Source: Chryseobacterium sp. CH25 (GTDB lineage Bacteria; Bacteroidota; Bacteroidia; Flavobacteriales; Weeksellaceae). From it: a DNA stretch of 64,000 nucleotides. Below are positions 27,116-35,790 of the stretch, in pieces. The stretch spans positions 992,001 through 1,056,000 of the forward strand of contig NZ_NRQT01000001.1 of the NCBI RefSeq assembly GCF_004119455.1. The letters are read 5' to 3'. The stretch's first letter is position 1; every line of letters starts with the position of its first letter. Under the pieces are notes generated by a model. That model was not told the DNA's origin. It made no database searches and worked only from the letters and a program-made list of their open reading frames with translations. Position numbers and translations under genes: made by a program.

Positions 27116-29269
27116 ATGAAGAAACATTTACTTTTGGTCAGTACTTTAGCTATTTCAATGCTAAGTGCGCAAAACAATGAAGGTTTAAAAAGAGAGTTTG
27201 AAAGACAAAACAAAGAGAACAGCGCTAAGTTTGACTCTTATGTTGCAAAAAAGTATGGAAGCACTGCAAAGTCAGCTGACATTCAGAAAAAAATTGAAGA
27301 AGAAAAAGCTAATCTAGCAGGATTTTTCCTTAACAAACCTTATTTCTACCAGGCAGATGATCAAAATCAAATTTGGAACACCAATGTAGATGCTTTAACT
27401 ACAGCAGGCAATGTTGCTGGATTGGCAGGATCTTTCAAGGGAGAAGGAATACTTTTTACCGTATTTGACGGAGGAAGAATTTATGCCGCACACCCTGCAT
27501 TTGATAACACAGCTGGCAGAATTACTAACAAAGAGGCAGCTACAAATGCATACAGTGCACATTCTACTGGTGTTGCCAGTATTCTGGGGGCAAAATCATC
27601 TCCCCTAACAGCAACAGCAGCTGATGGGACAACACGCACAGGAAATGCAATGGGAATAGCATTAAATTCAACAATGAATTCTTATAGATTTGCTACAACA
27701 ACCCTACCTGGTAATACTACTGCCAGTACTGTATTTCAAAAAATCGTCGTAGCTCAGCCAAAAATTTCTAACCACTCTTACGGAAGTAATTCAGGATGGA
27801 ATATCGCTACTGTTTCCGGTCAAACCGCTCTGGTTTGGAATGGAGCTTACTATCCCGCTACCGCTACTGACCCTTACGAAACTTTTGATCTACAAGGTAC
27901 TTATTTTACTAATGATCAAAATTATGATAACATTGTATACACTAATCCTACAAATGTTATTGTAAAATCTGCAGGTAACTATTTTGGTATGGGACCAGCG
28001 CTACCTGGCGCATCAGCGGCTCCTAAATATTACACAGACCAAAATAACAACCTTACTTTGTTTACAGCAACAGATACCCTTCCTGCAACAAACTGCGGTA
28101 ACGGTGGAGACTGTATAGGACCTGGTTCTCTAGCTAAAAATATTATTGTTGTAGCTGCTACAGAAGTTATCACTACTAACAACTACAGATATACCACTTC
28201 AACAGATGTTGTAAAAGCTGATTATAGTAGTGCCGGACCAAGAGATGACGGAGGTATTAAACCTGATATTTCAGCTTCGGGATCAGATATATGGATGGCA
28301 TCAACTGCAGAAAACACTACAGGAAGCACCGCTTGGCAAATCAACAGCGGAACTTCAATGTCTGCACCACAGGTAACAGGGATTATCGGACTTTGGATGC
28401 AAATATATAAATCAATGTTTAACAATGCAGATATGAGCGCTGCCTCAGCTAAAACATTGACAGTACATTCAGCGTCTGAAGCAGGAACTGTAGGTCCTGA
28501 TGCATGGTTTGGCTGGGGATACATCAACGCTAAAAAAGGTGCTGAACTTTTAGTTGGAAAATCTAATAATACTGTTATTTTCAATGAAGAAAGTCTAAAT
28601 AACGGAAGTGTAAATAGCCAAATCGTAAAAGCATCAGGAAGCGAACCTCTTAAAGTAACAATTTCCTGGATTGACCCAGAATTTAAACTTCCTCAAAGTA
28701 TCAGTTGGGAATCTGCGTACAATAACCGAAATTCCAGACTTGTAAATGATCTAGATTTAAGAATTACTGATACCTCTACTAATACAGTATATATGCCATG
28801 GAAGCTTAATGCTATTAATCCAACAGCTGCTGCAACTAAAGGCGATAACACTGTTGACAATGTAGAGCAAGTAATTATTGATACTCCTGTAGCAGGAAGA
28901 GAATATAAGATTGAAGTACTTCACAAAGGAACATTGGTAAACAACGCCACTCCAAGCGTGACAGCTCCTCAAAACTACTCAATCATTGTAACAGGTCATA
29001 CTACAGGTTCATTAGGTACTAAAGAAGGTACTAAAGCTTTAAACAGCCTTGCAGTAGCTCCTTCTATTACAAAAGATGTTACAAATATCTTAAATGCTCC
29101 TAAGAAATCAACATTCACTATTTATGATATGTCCGGTAAAAAATTACAGAGCGGAAATATCAACAGTGATAAGGAAGCTGTTAATTTATCTTCTCATCCA
29201 AAAGGAATTTACATCGTTGAAGTAAAAACAGACAAAGATGTAGTTTCTAAAAAAGTGATCAAAGAGTAA
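27116..29269 (+). CDS. Secreted S8 family serine peptidase with T9SS domain (copy 1)
   Basis: A 717-residue subtilisin-like protease. Signal peptide MKKHLLLVSTLAISMLSAQ is followed by a short propeptide-like helical part. The triad and oxyanion residues are visible: D118 in FTVFDGG, H149 in YSAHSTGVAS, Asn in VKSAGNYFG, and Ser414 in NSGTSMSAP. After the catalytic domain comes a beta-sandwich of the kind found in flavobacterial S8 proteases (PLKVTISWIDPEF, RLVNDLDLRI), then a C-terminal T9SS-type sorting domain (STFTIYDMSGKKLQSGN ... KGIYIVEVKTDKDVVSKKVI). It has its own promoter and terminator. The next gene is a paralogue. Extracellular proteolysis is the likely role. Confidence 0.93.
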   Translation: MKKHLLLVSTLAISMLSAQNNEGLKREFERQNKENSAKFDSYVAKKYGSTAKSADIQKKIEEEKANLAGFFLNKPYFYQADDQNQIWNTNVDALTTAGNVAGLAGSFKGEGILFTVFDGGRIYAAHPAFDNTAGRITNKEAATNAYSAHSTGVASILGAKSSPLTATAADGTTRTGNAMGIALNSTMNSYRFATTTLPGNTTASTVFQKIVVAQPKISNHSYGSNSGWNIATVSGQTALVWNGAYYPATATDPYETFDLQGTYFTNDQNYDNIVYTNPTNVIVKSAGNYFGMGPALPGASAAPKYYTDQNNNLTLFTATDTLPATNCGNGGDCIGPGSLAKNIIVVAATEVITTNNYRYTTSTDVVKADYSSAGPRDDGGIKPDISASGSDIWMASTAENTTGSTAWQINSGTSMSAPQVTGIIGLWMQIYKSMFNNADMSAASAKTLTVHSASEAGTVGPDAWFGWGYINAKKGAELLVGKSNNTVIFNEESLNNGSVNSQIVKASGSEPLKVTISWIDPEFKLPQSISWESAYNNRNSRLVNDLDLRITDTSTNTVYMPWKLNAINPTAAATKGDNTVDNVEQVIIDTPVAGREYKIEVLHKGTLVNNATPSVTAPQNYSIIVTGHTTGSLGTKEGTKALNSLAVAPSITKDVTNILNAPKKSTFTIYDMSGKKLQSGNINSDKEAVNLSSHPKGIYIVEVKTDKDVVSKKVIKE

Positions 29270-29292
29270 TCTTAACACAAAATAAACTAATC

Positions 29293-29328
29293 AAGGATAC
29301 TGACAAATGTTGGTATCCTTTTTTATTT
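29293..29328 (+). terminator. Terminator of subtilase copy 1
   Basis: Stem aaggatac (29293-29300) with gtatcctt (29313-29320), then a long T run. Confidence 0.9.
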
Positions 29329-29585
29329 TTACCAAAACACTCCCTTTTGAATATGAATTTTATTCAAAACATAACTTAATCTATAATTTTCACTCATATC
29401 CAATCCCAACTTAAACGAAAATAAAACTATTTAATTTAAAAACAATTTAATATTATCAACCAAAAACAAATTAAAATTCAATAATCATTGCAAAAAACAA
29501 AATTATAAACATTAAAAAAGGAAACAAAATACAATATTCATACATTTGAAAAAACACAACAACCTTTAAACATTTTTCAAATATT
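29329..29585. other. AT-rich spacer between subtilase genes
   Basis: No gene seen. It carries the TACATTTG box for copy 2. The rest is extremely AT-rich. Confidence 0.5.
29541..29548 (+). promoter_or_regulatory. -7 box of the second subtilase gene
   Basis: TACATTTG, exact TAnnTTTG match, 37 nt before the ATG at 29586, similar spacing to copy 1. No clear TTTG at -33. Confidence 0.45.
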
Positions 29586-31727
29586 ATGAAGAAAATCTTT
29601 ATTTCGATCAGCACTTTAGTTATTTCTTTAGCAAGTGCACAAAACAGCAATGAAATACTGGCAGGAAAATTTGAAAGCCAGAGAATCGAAAACAGTAAAA
29701 AATTTGACACCTACATAGCCAAGCGCTATGGGCAAAACAGAAATCCGGAGGCTTTGAAAGAAATTGAAAAGCAAAGAAACAGCTTAGCCGGTTTTATTGA
29801 AAATAAGCCTTATTTTTACGAGGCTTATGATATGGATCAGATTATGAATTCCAACTCTGACTATCTGCAGGGCGGAACCATCAGTGGGCTAACAGGTTCA
29901 TTTAATGGAGAAGGTATTAAATTCACTATTTTTGATGGAAGTTCTCTTCCTGGTACGCCTGCAAGAGTATTTGATGGCCACGTATTTTTCAATAATGCTG
30001 CAGGTAGAATAAGTAATAAAGAAGCCACTACTCTTATATATGGAGACCACGCAACGTCTGTTGCAGGCTTTATAGGTGCCAGAAATTACCCTTATACAGT
30101 TACGTTTACTAATGGAACTACCCGAAATGTAAATTTTAAAGGTATTGCGCCTAACTCAACGATAGATGCTTATGCTTTCTTACAGACAACTCTACCTGGT
30201 GACACAACTCCAAGTACCGTTTTTCAAAAGATCATCAGAGCACAACCCAAAATCTCCAATCACTCGTATGGCAGTAACTACGGATGGAGTGAAGGAACCG
30301 TTAGTGGTGCATCAGCATGGGTATGGAACAGTGCTTTTGCCAGCCCAAACACCTATTTTGATGCACAAGGTACCTATTTTAACAATGACAGGGATTATGA
30401 TCAGATTGTTTACAATAACCCCTCATTCATTATCGTTAAATCTGCAGGAAATTCCTATGGAGAAGGACCAAGCGTAGGCACCAGTACCTATAAAAAATAT
30501 TATGAAGATAATAATGGAAACCTGGTAGAATTTGCAGCAACAGATACATTACCACCAAACAATTGTTCTCAGGGATATGACTGTATTGGCATTGGGTCTT
30601 TAGCTAAAAATATTATTGTTGTAGGAGCAACTGATAGAATTACCACCAATGGTGGAAGATACACTACCTCAGCTGATGTCATCCATTCATCTTACAGCAG
30701 TGCAGGACCAAGAGACGATGGTGGTATAAAACCAGATATTACAGCCGTAGGAACTTCTGTGGCCAGTGCAAATACCGCAAATAGCACTACAGGCACTCAA
30801 GGTTTAACAGTAGGTGACGGAACCTCTTTTTCTGCACCTGTAGTAACAGGTATTATTGGTCTTTGGACTCAAATTAATAAGCAGCTTTTTAACAATACTG
30901 AACTTAATGCCGCCTCTGCAAAAACCTTAATGATTCACTCTGCTTTGGAAGCAGGTAATCCTGGTCCTGATCCACATTTTGGTTGGGGATTTATTAATGC
31001 TAAAAAAGGAGCAGAACTTCTTGTCGGTAAATCCAATAATACAATTATTTTCAACAATGAAACTTTAACCACCGGAGTAGCCAATATTAAAACAGTTAAG
31101 GCATCTGGAAGCGAACCTTTAAAAGTTACTATATCCTGGGTAGATCCGGAATTTACAAACTTTACAAGTCAGTGGACAGATGTTCACAACAACAGAACCT
31201 CAAAATTAGTTAATGATTTGGATTTAAGAATTATTGATGCTACAGACAATACTACTTATCTTCCATGGAGACTTGATTATAACAACCCTATGACAGCATT
31301 AAAGGGCGATAATACAGTAGACAATGTAGAACAGGTAATTGTAGACGCTCCCGTTGCAGGAAGAAATTACAAGATTGTCATTAACAATAAAGGAACCCTG
31401 AAAAACAATGCAGGTGCCAATTCTCCTCAAAATTACTCTATTATCGTAACCGGATATACTGAAATATTAGGAACCAAAGAGTCTAAAGCGGGAGTTTTAA
31501 GCAGTCTAACTGTTGCTCCTTCCGTTACAAAAGACGTAATAAACATCCTGAAAGCTCCTAAAAAATCTACCTTCACAATTTACGATCTGTCTGGTAAAAA
31601 ATTACGTAATGGCACAATCAGCAACGATAAGGAAGTAGTTGATTTATCGGTCTATACAAAAGGAATTTATATCATTGAAGTAAAAACTGATAAAGATGTT
31701 ATTTCTAAAAAAATCATTAAGGAATAA
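29586..31727 (+). CDS. Secreted S8 family serine peptidase with T9SS domain (copy 2)
   Basis: A 713-residue paralogue of the preceding protease with the same order of parts: signal peptide (MKKIFISISTLVISLASAQ), catalytic domain, beta-sandwich and T9SS domain. The Asp motif is FTIFDGS, the His motif YGDHATSVAGF, the oxyanion Asn VKSAGNSYG, and the Ser motif GDGTSFSAP. A small insertion (SSLPGTPARVFDGHVFFNN) follows the Asp motif and may change the substrate cleft. The usual Met after the catalytic Ser is Phe in this copy. Each copy has its own promoter and terminator, so expression can differ. A recent-to-moderate tandem duplication is likely. Confidence 0.93.
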   Translation: MKKIFISISTLVISLASAQNSNEILAGKFESQRIENSKKFDTYIAKRYGQNRNPEALKEIEKQRNSLAGFIENKPYFYEAYDMDQIMNSNSDYLQGGTISGLTGSFNGEGIKFTIFDGSSLPGTPARVFDGHVFFNNAAGRISNKEATTLIYGDHATSVAGFIGARNYPYTVTFTNGTTRNVNFKGIAPNSTIDAYAFLQTTLPGDTTPSTVFQKIIRAQPKISNHSYGSNYGWSEGTVSGASAWVWNSAFASPNTYFDAQGTYFNNDRDYDQIVYNNPSFIIVKSAGNSYGEGPSVGTSTYKKYYEDNNGNLVEFAATDTLPPNNCSQGYDCIGIGSLAKNIIVVGATDRITTNGGRYTTSADVIHSSYSSAGPRDDGGIKPDITAVGTSVASANTANSTTGTQGLTVGDGTSFSAPVVTGIIGLWTQINKQLFNNTELNAASAKTLMIHSALEAGNPGPDPHFGWGFINAKKGAELLVGKSNNTIIFNNETLTTGVANIKTVKASGSEPLKVTISWVDPEFTNFTSQWTDVHNNRTSKLVNDLDLRIIDATDNTTYLPWRLDYNNPMTALKGDNTVDNVEQVIVDAPVAGRNYKIVINNKGTLKNNAGANSPQNYSIIVTGYTEILGTKESKAGVLSSLTVAPSVTKDVINILKAPKKSTFTIYDLSGKKLRNGTISNDKEVVDLSVYTKGIYIIEVKTDKDVISKKIIKE

Positions 31728-31750
31728 TCAACAAATTCATTTTTTTCTTG

Positions 31751-31786
31751 CAAAATACTAACAGTTGTTAGTATTTTGTTTTTTTT
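31751..31786 (+). terminator. Perfect 12-bp inverted repeat with T run (terminator of subtilase copy 2)
   Basis: caaaatactaac (31751-31762), loop agtt, gttagtattttg (31767-31778), then eight T residues. It directly abuts the -7 box of the next gene, so it could also act as an operator. Confidence 0.8.
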
Positions 31787-31789
31787 ATA

Positions 31790-31797
31790 TATATTTG
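31790..31797 (+). promoter_or_regulatory. -7 box of the E1 alpha/beta gene, predicting a leaderless mRNA
   Basis: TATATTTG, exact TAnnTTTG match, only 6 nt before the ATG at 31804. The -33 element would fall in the loop of the preceding palindrome (TTG at 31765-31767). Confidence 0.55.
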
Positions 31798-31803
31798 CTT
31801 CCT

Positions 31804-33876
31804 ATGGAAAATACACTTCACGAAAAAGTTTCTCAGGATATTTTACTTAAAGCGTACAATCATATGATGCTTGCTAAAGCAATGGCTGACATTTATGAGG
31901 AAAACAGAAACATCTGCAAATACGTTCACAGTACTTCAAGAGGCCACGAAGCCATCCAATTAGCCACAGCCTATCAATTAAAAAAAGAAGACTGGGTTTC
32001 TCCGTACTACAGAGACGAAAGCATTCTTTTAGGTATCGGGTTTGAACCTTACCAATTAATGCTTCAATTACTGGCTAAAGCTGATGATCCTTTTTCAGGA
32101 GGTAGATCCTATTACTCCCACCCTTCAAGCAGAGATGAAAACAAACCTAAGATTATTCATCAAAGTTCTGCAACAGGAATGCAGACCATTCCTACCACTG
32201 GTGTTGCCCAAGGGATAAAATATATTCAGGATTTTGATCTGCAACAATTTGAAAATAATCCTGTAGTTATCTGCAGCCTTGGAGACAACTCTGTAACAGA
32301 AGGTGAAGTAAGTGAAGCTTTACAGTTTGCAGCATTACATCAACTTCCTATTATCTTCCTTGTTCAGGATAATGAATGGGGAATTTCCGTAACTAAAGAG
32401 GAAGCCAGAACCTGTGATGCTTACGATTTCGTAGCAGGATTTACAGGATTAAGCAGAATGAGAGTTGACGGAACTGATTTCGTGGAAAGTTTCGAAGCAA
32501 TGAAAAAAGCTGTAGATTTTGTAAGAACGGAGAGAAAACCCTTAGTTGTCTGTGCAAAAACAGTATTGATTGGGCACCATACCTCAGGGGTAAGAAGAGA
32601 GTTCTATAGAGACGAAGAAGATTTAACAAAACATAGAGCAAAAGATCCCGGAGAGATCCTTAGAAAATATCTTCTGGAATCAGGAGTAGATGAAGATCTT
32701 TTAAAACAAATTACAAAAAAAGCACGTCTTGAGGCTGAAGAAGCTTTTGAAAAAGCTAAAAATGCAGAAGATCCAAAGCCTGAAACGGTAATGCAGCACG
32801 TGTTTGCTCCTACTCCTATTACAGAGGAAACAGGAACACGTGAACCGGCTAACGGAGAAAAGATTGTAATGGTAGACGCAGCTATCCACGCTATTCAGGA
32901 ATTAATGTGGAAGCATCCTGAAGCCCTTCTTTATGGTCAGGATGTAGGAGAAAGAATTGGTGGTGTTTTCCGTGAAACTGTAACCCTTGGAAAGAAATTC
33001 GGAAGCAAGAGGGTTTTCAATACAGCAATTCAGGAAGCATACATAATTGGCTCTACAACCGGAATGAGTGCTGTTGGTCTGAAGCCTATTGTTGAAGTTC
33101 AGTTTGCCGATTATATCTATCCGGGAATTAATCAATTAATTACAGAAATCTCAAAATCAAGCTATTTAAGTAGTGGAAAATTCCCTGTGAGCAATATTAT
33201 TCGTGTTCCTATCGGAGCTTATGGCGGCGGTGGACCTTACCATAGTGGAAGCGTTGAAAGTATTCTGGCTAATATTAAAGGAATCAAAATAGCATATCCG
33301 AGTAATGCAGCGGATTTCAAAGGTTTACTAAAAGCAGCTTACTACGATCCGAACCCAGTAGTTATGTTAGAGCATAAAGGATTATACTGGAGCAAAGTTC
33401 CGGGAACTGAAGATGCAAAAACCATTGAACCTGCTGAGGATTACATTTTACCATTCGGAAAAGGAAAAATCATTATTGAAGCTGACAAGAATGAAACGGA
33501 AAAAGGAAGAACTGTATTAGTTGTAACTTATGGAATGGGAGTTTACTGGGCTAAAGAAGCCACTAAGAACTTTAACGGAAAAGTTGAAGTGATAGATTTA
33601 AGAACTTTAATTCCACTAGATGAAGAGCTTGTATTTGAAAGAGTAAAAGCTCATGGAAAATGCATTGTTCTTACAGAAGAACAGCTTAACAATTCATTTG
33701 CTGAAGCATTTGCACACAGAATTTCTAAGAACTGCTTTAAATATCTTGATGCTCCGGTAGAAACCATGGGGGCATTGGATGTACCTGCAGTTCCTATTAA
33801 TCTGGTATTGGAAAAAGAGATGCTTCCAAACTCAGAAAAGCTGTCCAGGAAGATCGAAGAACTATTGCAATATTAA
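31804..33876 (+). CDS. Alpha-ketoacid dehydrogenase E1, fused alpha and beta subunits
   Basis: Thiamine-diphosphate-dependent E1 component of a branched-chain or pyruvate-type 2-oxoacid dehydrogenase, 690 residues with both subunits in one chain. The alpha half has the TPP motif GDNSVTEGEV ... QDNEWGIS and the phosphorylation-loop-like GHHTSGVRREFYRDEED. The beta half begins near residue 355 (EKIVMVDAAIHAIQELM) with LYGQDVGERIGGVFRET, FADYIYPG and a C-terminal transketolase domain (VVTYGMGVYWA). The start is the ATG at 31804 (MENTLHEKVSQDILLKAYNH); upstream in-frame codons overlap the promoter and terminator. Substrate specificity cannot be read from sequence; branched-chain acids are likely. 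No E2 or E3 gene is nearby. Confidence 0.92.
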   Translation: MENTLHEKVSQDILLKAYNHMMLAKAMADIYEENRNICKYVHSTSRGHEAIQLATAYQLKKEDWVSPYYRDESILLGIGFEPYQLMLQLLAKADDPFSGGRSYYSHPSSRDENKPKIIHQSSATGMQTIPTTGVAQGIKYIQDFDLQQFENNPVVICSLGDNSVTEGEVSEALQFAALHQLPIIFLVQDNEWGISVTKEEARTCDAYDFVAGFTGLSRMRVDGTDFVESFEAMKKAVDFVRTERKPLVVCAKTVLIGHHTSGVRREFYRDEEDLTKHRAKDPGEILRKYLLESGVDEDLLKQITKKARLEAEEAFEKAKNAEDPKPETVMQHVFAPTPITEETGTREPANGEKIVMVDAAIHAIQELMWKHPEALLYGQDVGERIGGVFRETVTLGKKFGSKRVFNTAIQEAYIIGSTTGMSAVGLKPIVEVQFADYIYPGINQLITEISKSSYLSSGKFPVSNIIRVPIGAYGGGGPYHSGSVESILANIKGIKIAYPSNAADFKGLLKAAYYDPNPVVMLEHKGLYWSKVPGTEDAKTIEPAEDYILPFGKGKIIIEADKNETEKGRTVLVVTYGMGVYWAKEATKNFNGKVEVIDLRTLIPLDEELVFERVKAHGKCIVLTEEQLNNSFAEAFAHRISKNCFKYLDAPVETMGALDVPAVPINLVLEKEMLPNSEKLSRKIEELLQY

Positions 33877-33889
33877 ATCAATATAAAAT

Positions 33890-33920
33890 GAAACCTCTAA
33901 AATTACTTAGAGGTTTTTTT
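33890..33920 (+). terminator. Terminator of the E1 gene
   Basis: Stem aacctctaa (33892-33900) with ttagaggtt (33907-33915), then T7. Confidence 0.9.
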
Positions 33921-34083
33921 ATGCATTTTTTTCACTACTTTTATTTAGGATTTATCAAACTCAATCCGAGAACATTATACCTAAACAAAAACTGAAAATT
34001 AATTTAATAACAGGCGTTCCCTGCTAAACTATTGAAAAGTTTGGTACTTATTTTGTCTGTACACGCAAAACACATTCATCTTT

Positions 34084-35115
34084 ATGATCACAACCAAATA
34101 CGTCAATTATAAACAGGTCCTCAATTTATCCGGTTTACATCTTATCTTAATCTCTATCTGGTGTACCCTGATTGCTGTCCTTTTTTATTTCTTTAACTGG
34201 CACTGGATGACCATTCCGTGGGTTCCGGTAGCTCTTATCGGTACTGCAGAAGCCTTCCTGGTAGGTTTTAAGAACAACCAGGCTTACGACCGACTTTGGG
34301 AAGCCCGAAAGATTTGGGGCGGAATTGTAAACTCCAGCCGTTCATTTGCATCCATGGTACAGGCTTTTGATACTAAAAATGAAGAAATAGGTGTTTTTGA
34401 TCTGGAAGACCGTAAGAAAAAGATCATCAACCGTCATATCGCCTGGTTATACACTTTCCGTGAGCAGCTTTTAGTTCCTACGGAATGGGAACATATCAGC
34501 AGTGATAATAATAAATTCGGGAATATCAACCTCAGAAGAAACAGATTAATTAAGGCAGGCTTTCCGGATTACGGAAGAGCTCCTATTTTCTTACATAAAT
34601 ATCTTTCTGAAGAAGAATATGAACTGAAAAACACCTATAAAAATTTCGCAACCTACCTGATTTCACAACAGGCTAAAGATATCAACGAGCTAAAAAACAT
34701 GAATGCCATCACAGATTTCAATCAGACACAATTACAAACCTGTCTGAATGAGTTTTACGGTTTTCAGGGACAGGCAGAAAGAATTAAAAAATTCCCTTCT
34801 CCAAGACAGTTTGCCAGTACAGCATTTGTATTTAATATTCTCTTCATTACCCTACTCCCTCTTGGGCTTGTGAATGAATTTGCAAAATTGGGTGACTGGG
34901 GAATCTGGACATCCATTCCTTTCTGTATTATTATCGGATGGATTTATATTATTATGGAATTGGTAGGTGACTATTCTGAAAACCCTTTTGCAGGATTAAT
35001 GTTTGATGTTCCAATGCTCTCCATCTGCAGAACCATCGAAATTGATCTTCTGCAAATGACCGGAGAAACAGAATTACCGGATCCGATTGCTTCTAAAAAC
35101 GGAGTCCTCGTTTAA
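34084..35115 (+). CDS. Bestrophin family channel protein
   Basis: A 343-residue membrane protein of the bestrophin/UPF0187 family, which form pentameric ion channels (anion- or cation-selective in characterised bacterial members). The family signature is clear near residues 54-80: GTAEAFLVGFKNNQAYDRLWEARKIWG, shown here as FKNNQAYDRLWEARK. Hydrophobic segments lie at about 15-38, 46-62, 245-262 and 270-290. The C-terminal part has the conserved ELVGDYSENPFAG, where acidic residues contribute to Ca2+ binding in animal relatives. It is flanked by a terminator upstream and a degenerate heptamer repeat downstream. Physiological role unknown. Confidence 0.9.
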   Translation: MITTKYVNYKQVLNLSGLHLILISIWCTLIAVLFYFFNWHWMTIPWVPVALIGTAEAFLVGFKNNQAYDRLWEARKIWGGIVNSSRSFASMVQAFDTKNEEIGVFDLEDRKKKIINRHIAWLYTFREQLLVPTEWEHISSDNNKFGNINLRRNRLIKAGFPDYGRAPIFLHKYLSEEEYELKNTYKNFATYLISQQAKDINELKNMNAITDFNQTQLQTCLNEFYGFQGQAERIKKFPSPRQFASTAFVFNILFITLLPLGLVNEFAKLGDWGIWTSIPFCIIIGWIYIIMELVGDYSENPFAGLMFDVPMLSICRTIEIDLLQMTGETELPDPIASKNGVLV

Positions 35116-35143
35116 TGAGGAATAATAAGTAATGAGTGATGAG
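35113..35143 (+). repeat. Degenerate TAATGAG heptamer cluster
   Basis: taatgag, then gaataataag, taatgag and tgatgag, starting at the bestrophin stop codon. Same unit as the perfect arrays at 7758 and 16100. Confidence 0.6.
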
Positions 35144-35174
35144 GGCTACATTCTGTCATTACTATTTTAAAATT

Positions 35175-35633
35175 TTATAAAGCAATTGCTGTAGTATTTT
35201 TTACTTCAGAAATCATAAATGAGCTGTGCGTACTTGCGATGTGTTGAAGCGTCGTAAGTTTCGTCAGCATAAAATTCCTGTAATCTTCTATATCTCTTAC
35301 TCCAATTTTAAGGATATAATCATAATCTCCACTTACATGGAAACATTCTGTAACTTCCTGGAGATTCAACACTTCTTTTTCAAACTGCAGAACGAATTCT
35401 TTCTTATGCTGGGTTAGTTTTACATGACATAAAACGATAAACTCACGTTTTACCTTTTTTCTATCCAACAACGCTACATATTTGGAAATAACACCTGCAT
35501 TTTCCAACTTTTTTATCCGCTCATAAACAGCAGTAACCGATAATCCAAGCTTACCGGACAACTCTTTGGTGGTTTGCTTGCAGTCTTCCTGCAAAAACAG
35601 CAGCAGTTTTTTATCAGTATCGTCAAGTTCCAT
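35175..35633 (-). CDS. Lrp/AsnC family transcriptional regulator
   Basis: A 152-residue protein with the N-terminal helix-turn-helix (LDDTDKKLLLFLQEDCKQTT, KELSGKLGLSVTAVYERIKK) and a C-terminal RAM/ACT-like ligand domain (VTECFHVSGDYDYILKIGVRD). Family members sense amino acids and act locally or globally. It is transcribed away from the PLP enzyme at 35785 and the shared 151-nt region is the natural place for its binding site, so it probably controls that gene and itself (inference from context). A short inverted pair ATATT-ttcg-AATAT lies at 35658-35671. Confidence 0.93.
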   Translation of the reverse strand: MELDDTDKKLLLFLQEDCKQTTKELSGKLGLSVTAVYERIKKLENAGVISKYVALLDRKKVKREFIVLCHVKLTQHKKEFVLQFEKEVLNLQEVTECFHVSGDYDYILKIGVRDIEDYRNFMLTKLTTLQHIASTHSSFMISEVKNTTAIAL

Positions 35634-35790
35634 AGATATTTTTTTGGCAGAAGTTTAATATTTTCGAATATAGCAATTATTTTTTCTAAATAATCAATGT
35701 TTTACAGTTTTATATTCTATAAATTCAATTTTATATTGTAATAATTAGGAAAATAGCGCAAATTAGGCTGGTAAAATAAAAACAATGCTT

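Noticed and set aside
16373..31727. A polysaccharide-utilisation or secretion gene cluster around the T9SS proteins
   Set aside because: No SusC/SusD, sor/spr/gld or regulator genes are nearby. The four T9SS proteins are only cargo.
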